Of a stretch of 64,000 nucleotides of DNA, positions 58,740 to 64,000 are shown in pieces; positions within the stretch are counted from its first letter, which is position 1; each line of letters opens with the position of its first letter. The translations under genes and the position numbers were made by a program. Origin of the DNA: Sulfitobacter albidus. Lineage in GTDB: Bacteria > Pseudomonadota > Alphaproteobacteria > Rhodobacterales > Rhodobacteraceae. The notes under the pieces were generated by a model. That model saw only the letters and a program-made list of their open reading frames with translations, had not been told where the DNA came from and did no database searches. The DNA lies in assembly GCF_018200035.1 (NCBI RefSeq), contig NZ_CP073581.1, positions 2,166,501 through 2,230,500 of the forward strand, in the 5' to 3' direction.

Positions 58740-60028
58740 CGCAATCCCAGCGTGACGCCCCGCGCGACAAAGGCAATCAGCATCGCCAGCCACAGCCCGT
58801 GATTGCCCAAGGGCGGCAGCAACAGCGCGACGGCCACCGCGTAGACGACAAACGACAGCGCCATCATGTTGCGCATGTCACGGCTCCGCGTCGCCCCCAC
58901 GAAGATCCCGTCGAGCATGAAGGCCGCGCAGGCCACCAGCGGCAATACGGCAACGTACGGAAGATACAGCCTCGCCGCCGCGCGCACGTCTTCGTTGGTG
59001 CTCATCAAATCCACGATGACCCCGCCCGCCAACGCATAAGCCAGCGCCAGCACCCCGGCTGAGGCCATCCCCCAGCCAGATGCCAGCACCGCCGCGCGGC
59101 GCACCCGCGCGCGGTCGGCGGCCCCGAACGCGCGGCCCACCAGCGCCTCGGCGGTAAAGGCAAAGCCGTCCAGCGCAAAGCTCGCAATCATCAAAAATTG
59201 CAGCAGCACCTGATTGGCCGCCAGCGTCACGTCCCCCTGCCCCGCGCCAAAGAACATGAAGCTGACGAAGATCGCCTCCAGCAACAGCGAGCGTATGATG
59301 ATGTCCGAATTCACCCGCATCATGCCCGCCCAGCGCGCGGCACTCATCACCACCGGCCAATCGCGCCAGGCCGCGCCCGCAAATACCGCGCGGCAAAACC
59401 ACAGGCCCAGCGCCAGCCCGCTCCACTCCGCGATGGCCGTGGCCAGCGCCACGCCCTCGACACCCCAGCCAAGGCCCAGCACGAACCAGAAGTTCAGCAC
59501 CACGTTCAGCCCGTTCATCCACAGCTGCAACACCAGCACCGCGCGCGTGCGCTCCTGCGCGATGAGCCAGCCGGTGATGCCGTAAAGGGCGATGGCCGCA
59601 GGCGCGGACCAGACCCGGAGCGCCATGTAGTCACGCGCCAGCGCCTCGACCTCTGCACTGGCGGGCGAGACCTGAAACGCCGCCCAGAAAAGCGCCGTTT
59701 GCGCCGCGATGATGACCACGCCCGCGCCCAGCCCGATCATCAGTGCGCGGCTCAATAGGGCGGCCACTTCGCCCGTGTCACCGCGCCCTTCGGCCTGCGC
59801 GGTCAGCCCCACCGTGCCCATGCGCAGAAAACCAAACACCCAATAGAACGCCGACAGGATCACCGCGCCGATGCCCACGGCGCCAATCGGCGCGGCAAGG
59901 CCCATCTGGCCGATCACGCCCGTATCCACCGCGCCCAGGATCGGCACCGTCGCATTCGACAGCACCACCGGCACCGCGATGTTGAGCACGCGGCGGTGGG
60001 TCAGCGGGCCGGTCGCGGCCTCACTCAC
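58709..60028 (-). CDS. MATE-family efflux transporter (DinF-like)
   Basis: 439 residues, 12 hydrophobic helices. [20 protein letters not shown] in helix 1 and a second, related segment near the middle show the MATE internal repeat. [19 protein letters not shown] is typical of DinF. Exports cationic compounds using Na+ or H+. Overlaps the downstream-transcribed pyrD end and the upstream thioesterase gene by 8 bases. Confidence 0.92.
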   Translation of the reverse strand: MSEAATGPLTHRRVLNIAVPVVLSNATVPILGAVDTGVIGQMGLAAPIGAVGIGAVILSAFYWVFGFLRMGTVGLTAQAEGRGDTGEVAALLSRALMIGLGAGVVIIAAQTALFWAAFQVSPASAEVEALARDYMALRVWSAPAAIALYGITGWLIAQERTRAVLVLQLWMNGLNVVLNFWFVLGLGWGVEGVALATAIAEWSGLALGLWFCRAVFAGAAWRDWPVVMSAARWAGMMRVNSDIIIRSLLLEAIFVSFMFFGAGQGDVTLAANQVLLQFLMIASFALDGFAFTAEALVGRAFGAADRARVRRAAVLASGWGMASAGVLALAYALAGGVIVDLMSTNEDVRAAARLYLPYVAVLPLVACAAFMLDGIFVGATRSRDMRNMMALSFVVYAVAVALLLPPLGNHGLWLAMLIAFVARGVTLGLRYPALERAAA

Positions 60029-60530
60029 GCGGGCGCGGCATCACAAAATGCCCCAGCCCCTGCGCGTAGGGGCGCGCGACATTGTCCTGCCAGCCGTCCA
60101 CCTGCACCGAGGCATAACGCCGCCCGGCCCGCGTGATCCGCGCCCGCGCGTAGGCGTCGCGCGGCAGGCCTGTGCGCAGGTAATCCACGGTGAAATCCAC
60201 CGTCTTGGGCAGGCGCGGCAGCTCTTCGGGCGCCTTGCCCTCAAGGTCCAGCTTGCCCGCTTCCAGATCGTCCCACAGGTAGTGCCAATTGAGCGCCATC
60301 ACCGCCGTGACCTCCAGAAACGCCGCCGTGGCCCCGCCGTGCAGGGCGGGCAGGATCGGATTGCCGATCAGTTCGGGCTTGAACGGCAGGATCGCGGTGA
60401 TCTCATCCCCGCGCCGCTCGAATGCGATGCCGAGGAAGCGGATGTAGGGCACCGTGCCCACCAAGGCGGCGAGCGCCGCGTCGCGCCGTTGCTTGACCAC
60501 CTGTACGGGTTCGGGACGCGACCGGCTCAC
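60021..60530 (-). CDS. PaaI-family hot-dog thioesterase (first of a pair)
   Basis: 169 residues; HGGATAAFLEVTAVMALNW is the PaaI active-site helix with the Asp position taken by Glu, and DFTVDYLRTGLPRDAY follows. Likely hydrolyses an acyl-CoA. It is downstream of, and overlaps by 4 bases, a related gene. Confidence 0.87.
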   Translation of the reverse strand: MSRSRPEPVQVVKQRRDAALAALVGTVPYIRFLGIAFERRGDEITAILPFKPELIGNPILPALHGGATAAFLEVTAVMALNWHYLWDDLEAGKLDLEGKAPEELPRLPKTVDFTVDYLRTGLPRDAYARARITRAGRRYASVQVDGWQDNVARPYAQGLGHFVMPRPRE

Positions 60531-60949
60531 GCGCGTTTCTCCACCGTAAAGGCGCCGGTGGCGGTGGCGACGGGGTTGTCCTCATCCTCGTCCGTGGCGA
60601 CCGCGCGCACAAAGGCGACAGAGCGGGTCAGGTGATAGCAATGCGCCCGCGTGATGATCGCCTGTCCGGGGGTTGCGGGGCGCATGTAGTCGATGCGCAG
60701 ATCGATCGTCGCCGTGCCCGCGCGGTTGTCGGGGTGGCACATCACCGCCGCGCCGCAGCAGGTGTCCATCAGCGCCGATACCGCGCCGCCGTGGATCACA
60801 CCGGTCACCGGATCGCCCACCAGTTCGGGCTTGTAGGGCATCCGGATGGCCGCACGACCCTGCCCCATTTCCTGCGGCTCCATCCCCAGCATGACCGAAT
60901 GGGGCAACGCCTCGATGAATTGACGGGCGAGGGCTGTCTTGTCTGACAT
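60527..60949 (-). CDS. PaaI-family hot-dog thioesterase (second of a pair)
   Basis: 140 residues; GVIHGGAVSALMDTCCGAAV carries the catalytic Asp, and ATIDLRIDYMRPATPGQ the substrate strand. Paralogous to the 60021 gene; the two may form a heteromer, as is known for some hot-dog pairs, but this is inference. Confidence 0.88.
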   Translation of the reverse strand: MSDKTALARQFIEALPHSVMLGMEPQEMGQGRAAIRMPYKPELVGDPVTGVIHGGAVSALMDTCCGAAVMCHPDNRAGTATIDLRIDYMRPATPGQAIITRAHCYHLTRSVAFVRAVATDEDEDNPVATATGAFTVEKRA

Positions 60950-61016
60950 GCTGTTTTATCCTGCGAAATTGGGCGGTCGTGGCGCCCGTCTTTTACAACT
61001 CACAGGCGCACAAAGA

Positions 61017-61050
61017 GCAAGAGGGGGCGTTGCACTTGGCCCCCTCTTGC
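61017..61050. promoter_or_regulatory. Perfect 12-bp inverted repeat in the MerR leader region
   Basis: GCAAGAGGGGGC (61017-61028) and GCCCCCTCTTGC (61039-61050) with a 10-base spacer, 33 bases before the MerR start. It has no T-run, so it is either an operator or a leader hairpin. Confidence 0.6.
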
Positions 61051-61082
61051 CCTTAGCTTGTCCGGCAGGGAGGAGCGATGCC

Positions 61083-61463
61083 ATGACGACAGACGACCGT
61101 CTGACATTCAAGGAGATGTGCGCCAAGTTCGACGTGACGCCGCGGACCCTGCGATACTACGAATATATCGAGCTGCTCTCGCCCGACCGCGAGGGGCGCG
61201 CACGGTTCTACGGCCCGCGCGAAAGCGCGCGGATGGAGCTGATCCTGCGCGGGCGCACCTTCGGCTTTGCGCTGGAGGAAATACGCCAGTGGCTGATGAT
61301 CTACGAGCATGAAGGCACCGAAGCGCAGATGCGCGCCTGGGTCGACATGGCCACCCGCCAGCTTGGCGAACTGGCGACCAAGCGCCGCGAGCTTGACGAG
61401 GCGATGACCGAGCTGACCCGCCTGCGCGACGAGACCGAGAAAGAATTGGCCGCAAAGACCTGA
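61083..61463 (+). CDS. MerR-family transcriptional regulator (first copy)
   Basis: 126 residues. MerR winged helix: [20 protein letters not shown], then LILRGRTFGFALEEIRQWL, and a C-terminal dimerisation coiled coil. No metal-binding Cys. Close relative of the MerR gene at 62797. GGGAGGAG lies upstream; an ATG five bases earlier encodes only Met-Pro-stop. Confidence 0.9.
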   Translation: MTTDDRLTFKEMCAKFDVTPRTLRYYEYIELLSPDREGRARFYGPRESARMELILRGRTFGFALEEIRQWLMIYEHEGTEAQMRAWVDMATRQLGELATKRRELDEAMTELTRLRDETEKELAAKT

Positions 61464-61478
61464 CAGCCGAGCGCGCGG

Positions 61479-61712
61479 TCAGTTGACGCGGTCGCGCCCC
61501 TCGATGACATTCGCCAGACGTTCCAGTTCCGCAGACAGGATAATCAGTTGCGAGACGACCTCATTGGGTTGCACACCCGCAATGGCATAGGCGCCCGCGC
61601 CGACATCCTCGGCGGCGGCGCGCAGGCGGTCCATCACCTGCCGCTCAACGTCCGAGAGGGATTTGCGCGGATGGCTATAGAAGCCGTATTCTTCGGATTT
61701 CCGATCGGTCAT
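61479..61712 (-). CDS. Small hypothetical helical protein
   Basis: 77 residues: KSEEYGFYSHPRKSLSDVER, then two predicted helices (VMDRLRAAAEDVGAGAYA; LIILSAELERLANVI). No family recognised. The start at 61712 is the first ATG after the low-complexity upstream region. It sits between convergent MerR and codirectional LuxR genes. Confidence 0.55.
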   Translation of the reverse strand: MTDRKSEEYGFYSHPRKSLSDVERQVMDRLRAAAEDVGAGAYAIAGVQPNEVVSQLIILSAELERLANVIEGRDRVN

Positions 61713-61809
61713 TTGCGGGCTCCTGCGATTCTCGCCCGATCCTGATACATCTTTTGCGGGTGCTGATCCGTCACGTACCTGCGTGACACGCCGCGCGCCG
61801 CGCGCGGGG

Positions 61810-62538
61810 TCAGACGACCACCAGCCCCGATCCAACCCCCCGGATGGCTGCGGTCGTGCGGTCGTTCACACCCAGTTTTTCGTACAGCCGCCGCAGCAAT
61901 GTATCGACAGTATGGCGGGAAATCCCCAAAATCTCCGCGATGACACTATTGCTTTTGCCCTGTGCAATCCATTCGAGCACTTCGCGCTCGCGTTTGGTCA
62001 ACGGATCAAAAGAGGCCTGCCGCCACTCCGTCAACTCGCAGTATTTCAGATGGCAGATCTGCACGGCGCATTGCAGCTCGAAAATCTGTGTGTCGCTCAA
62101 ATCCGGGGCCGGTCCGCCGAAGCCAAGCCCGACATAGGCGTTGCGCATCCCCGGCCCATAGGCGCACATCGCCAGCCCGTCTCCCAGCCCGCTGCTGCTC
62201 AGCTCTTGCAGATAGGCAAGCTGCGCCGGGGTCAGCGCCTCGAGATCGGCGGCTCTGGACCACAGGAACGGGCGCCCCACGCGGGCCGCAAGCTGCGGGA
62301 TCGGGTCAACTTTCGACAGGTTGTCACCGATGTAATGACAGACCCAATCCTGCGGAAATCCGTCGGCGACGATACCCAGATGGTCCGACCCGGGCCGCTG
62401 CGCATCATTGCTGTGGTAGCTCACCATCTTGATACCCTGAGCGTGCAGATAGGTCAGCGCCGCCTGCCAAAGCACGCTGACGCGCGTACAGCCCTGGCAC
62501 TGCGCCACGAAGAACGCAAAAGATCCCGATGTCTCCAT
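61810..62538 (-). CDS. LuxR-family regulator with autoinducer-binding domain
   Basis: 242 residues. The N-terminal ligand domain keeps the conserved pocket residues: Trp-65 and Tyr-69 in DWVCHYIGDN, Asp-78/Pro-79 in KVDPIP, Trp-93 in PFLWS and a Gly in GLGDGLAM. The C-terminal helix-turn-helix is FDPLTKREREVLEWIAQGKS followed by VIAEILGISRHTVDTLLRRL. It should sense an acyl-homoserine lactone or similar. No luxI-type synthase is in the window, so it may be a solo regulator. Confidence 0.9.
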   Translation of the reverse strand: METSGSFAFFVAQCQGCTRVSVLWQAALTYLHAQGIKMVSYHSNDAQRPGSDHLGIVADGFPQDWVCHYIGDNLSKVDPIPQLAARVGRPFLWSRAADLEALTPAQLAYLQELSSSGLGDGLAMCAYGPGMRNAYVGLGFGGPAPDLSDTQIFELQCAVQICHLKYCELTEWRQASFDPLTKREREVLEWIAQGKSNSVIAEILGISRHTVDTLLRRLYEKLGVNDRTTAAIRGVGSGLVVV

Positions 62539-62667
62539 TTCTACAGCCTAGCATCCCCGCCCAATCTGGCAAAGCGGCGAAAAACGGCGCAGTTCACCGG
62601 CGCAAAAGTGCATAAAATCGCCACCGCCATCGGTGCCGGACGCCTTTGACTTCACAAATGACACAAG

Positions 62668-62731
62668 TTGACGTTACGTCCCTCAAGGTAACTCTGGAAC
62701 GTGACGTTAGGTCTTACTACGTCAACGTCAT
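62668..62731. promoter_or_regulatory. Cluster of TGACGTTA-like motifs, probable MerR operators
   Basis: TTGACGTTACGT (62668-62679), ACGTGACGTTAGGT (62699-62712) and TACGTCAACGTCAT (62718-62731) share the core TGACGTT on one strand or the other. They lie between the divergent LuxR and MerR genes. Confidence 0.6.
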
Positions 62732-62796
62732 CGAATAGGATACACCAGCCCGCAGAGCGCCCCTGCCACCGGGCCCAGATGAGACGAGACACCGTG

Positions 62797-63195
62797 ATGA
62801 GTACCGACACACTGACGATCCGGGAGATGTGCGACACCTATGATGTCACGCCGCGCACCCTGCGATTCTATGAGGCCAAGGAACTGCTGTTTCCCCAGCG
62901 CATCGGCCAGAAGCGCCTGTTTACCAAACGCGACCGCGCCCGGCTCAAGCTGATCCTGCGCGGCAAGCGCTTTGGCTTCTCGCTCGAAGAGATCCGCCAG
63001 CTGCTCGATCTTTACTACAAGGGCGACGGCCAGTTGAGCCAGCTTGAGAAAAGCTATGAGCTGGCGTGCAAGCGCCTCGACGATCTGCTGGCCCAGCGCG
63101 ACGAGCTGGAAGGCGCGATCACCGATCTGCGCGACCAGCTGAAATGGGGCGAGCGCATGATCGCTTCGCTCCGCCAACCCCGCAAAGCGGGCTGA
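62797..63195 (+). CDS. MerR-family transcriptional regulator (second copy), acyl-CoA pathway type
   Basis: 132 residues: [20 protein letters not shown], then [20 protein letters not shown] and a C-terminal coiled coil. It resembles the LiuR/PbrR-like regulators that control acyl-CoA degradation, and the next gene is an acyl-CoA dehydrogenase 64 bases away. Paralogue of the 61083 gene. Confidence 0.9.
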   Translation: MSTDTLTIREMCDTYDVTPRTLRFYEAKELLFPQRIGQKRLFTKRDRARLKLILRGKRFGFSLEEIRQLLDLYYKGDGQLSQLEKSYELACKRLDDLLAQRDELEGAITDLRDQLKWGERMIASLRQPRKAG

Positions 63196-63259
63196 AGAAT
63201 TCTCGGCACGGTCCGGACCGCGGGCCGCGCCACCCAACACGCCTTTAGGGAGAAACCAA

Positions 63260-64000
63260 ATGCCAACGTACACAGCCCCCACAAAAGACATGCAGTTCGT
63301 CCTTCATGACGTGCTGAAAGTCACCGAAGCCAAGATCCCCGGCTACGAGGATCTTGAGCCCGATTTCACCTCCGCCATCCTCGAAGAAGCGGGCAAGCTG
63401 ACCTCCGAAGTGCTCGCGCCCCTGAACGCCGTTGGCGACAAGGAAGGCTGCCGTCTGGAGAATGGCGTCGTCTACACGCCCACCGGTTTCAAGGCCGCGT
63501 TCGATCAGGTCCGCGAAGGCGGCTGGACCGGCCTCGACATGCCCGAGCAATATGGCGGTCAGGGCATGCCCTACGTCATGGGCACCGCCGTGGGCGAGAT
63601 GTTCTCGGCCGCGAACCAGGCGTTCACCATGTATCAGGGCCTGACCCATGGTGCGGCCTCCGCGATCCTGGCCCACGGTACCGACGCGCAAAAAGACACC
63701 TACCTGCCCAAGATGACGTCCTGCGAATGGACCGGCACGATGAACCTGACGGAGCCCCACTGCGGCACCGATCTGGGCCTGATGCGCACCAAGGCGGCCC
63801 CGCAGGACGACGGCAGCTACAAGATCACCGGGCAGAAAATCTTCATCTCCTCGGGTGAGCACGACATGGCCGACAACATCATCCATCTGGTGCTGGCCAA
63901 GATCGAAGGCGGCCCCGAAGGCATCAAGGGTGTGTCGCTCTTCATCGTGCCCAAGTTCATCGTGAACGAGGATGGCAGCCTTGGCGCGCGCAACGGCGTC
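63260..64000 (+). CDS. Acyl-CoA dehydrogenase (DmdC-like family), 3' end cut by window edge
   Basis: 247 codons visible. [20 protein letters not shown] and [20 protein letters not shown] are typical of the long (about 590-residue) acyl-CoA dehydrogenases with an extra N-terminal domain; [19 protein letters not shown] and [16 protein letters not shown] belong to the FAD-binding core. This family includes methylmercaptopropionyl-CoA dehydrogenase (DmdC) and medium/long-chain enzymes, so the substrate is open. AGGGAG precedes ATG 63260. Confidence 0.9.
   Translation, partial: MPTYTAPTKDMQFVLHDVLKVTEAKIPGYEDLEPDFTSAILEEAGKLTSEVLAPLNAVGDKEGCRLENGVVYTPTGFKAAFDQVREGGWTGLDMPEQYGGQGMPYVMGTAVGEMFSAANQAFTMYQGLTHGAASAILAHGTDAQKDTYLPKMTSCEWTGTMNLTEPHCGTDLGLMRTKAAPQDDGSYKITGQKIFISSGEHDMADNIIHLVLAKIEGGPEGIKGVSLFIVPKFIVNEDGSLGARNGV

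Overview
The window looks like chromosomal DNA of a marine alphaproteobacterium of the order Rhodobacterales (Roseobacter group). Supporting signs are high GC with the matching codon bias, an SAM/SAH-type riboswitch in front of metK (a motif class known from this order), the metK-lnt-corC-ybeY-phoH-miaB neighbourhood, an irr regulator divergent from fabA, and acyl-CoA genes controlled by MerR proteins. No rRNA, tRNA, CRISPR array, prophage or insertion sequence was recognised.

Layout. 1-17 kb is mostly housekeeping on the minus strand: cmk (cut by the left edge), aroA, an MscS-type channel, trmB, a lone response regulator, riboswitch-controlled metK, lnt, corC, ybeY, phoH, two related cell-envelope genes and miaB, then an rRNA methyltransferase and an RDD membrane protein. 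16.7-21.3 kb holds type II fatty acid synthesis genes (fabI, fabB, fabA), with a large RTX calcium-binding protein gene lying in opposite orientation between fabA and fabB. irr is translationally coupled to a phytanoyl-CoA dioxygenase-like gene. 23.4-30.4 kb is a head-to-tail plus-strand run in which each gene overlaps the next by 1-4 bases: HAD dehalogenase, alpha/beta hydrolase, serine/threonine dehydratase, endonuclease/exonuclease/phosphatase protein, pcaD, pcaB and an MFS transporter. 30.5-36.2 kb holds assorted catabolic genes: a zinc alcohol dehydrogenase, an enolase-superfamily protein, RraA-like and MetE-like proteins and an Old Yellow Enzyme.

The most interesting part is 36.2-49.4 kb, a tightly packed 13-gene minus-strand operon that I do not recognise as a described pathway. 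In transcription order it encodes a complete CUT1-type ABC importer (ATPase, binding protein, two permeases), a SnoaL-like protein, a histidinol-dehydrogenase-like oxidoreductase, two tandem-domain SnoaL-like proteins, an SDR, a LacI regulator, a fourth SnoaL-like protein, a flavin-oxidase-like protein and a bicupin. A promoter followed directly by a perfect 18-bp LacI-style palindrome sits in front of the first gene, so the operon probably imports and degrades a polyol-like or cyclic compound under autoregulated control.

49.6-64 kb contains a DHA2-type exporter, glutaryl-CoA dehydrogenase with a divergent LysR gene, an abasic-site-crosslink (HMCES/YedK) protein, a 5'-nucleotidase, pyrD, a MATE exporter, two PaaI thioesterases, a LuxR-type regulator with an intact acyl-homoserine-lactone pocket but no luxI nearby, two paralogous MerR regulators and the start of an acyl-CoA dehydrogenase gene.

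Caution: six genes between 24.8 and 40.8 kb are each broken by one missing base in a G or C run. In every case adding one base gives a full-length protein, and at five of the six it also gives a clean junction or overlap with the next gene. Sequencing error is the simplest explanation, though the clustering is odd.
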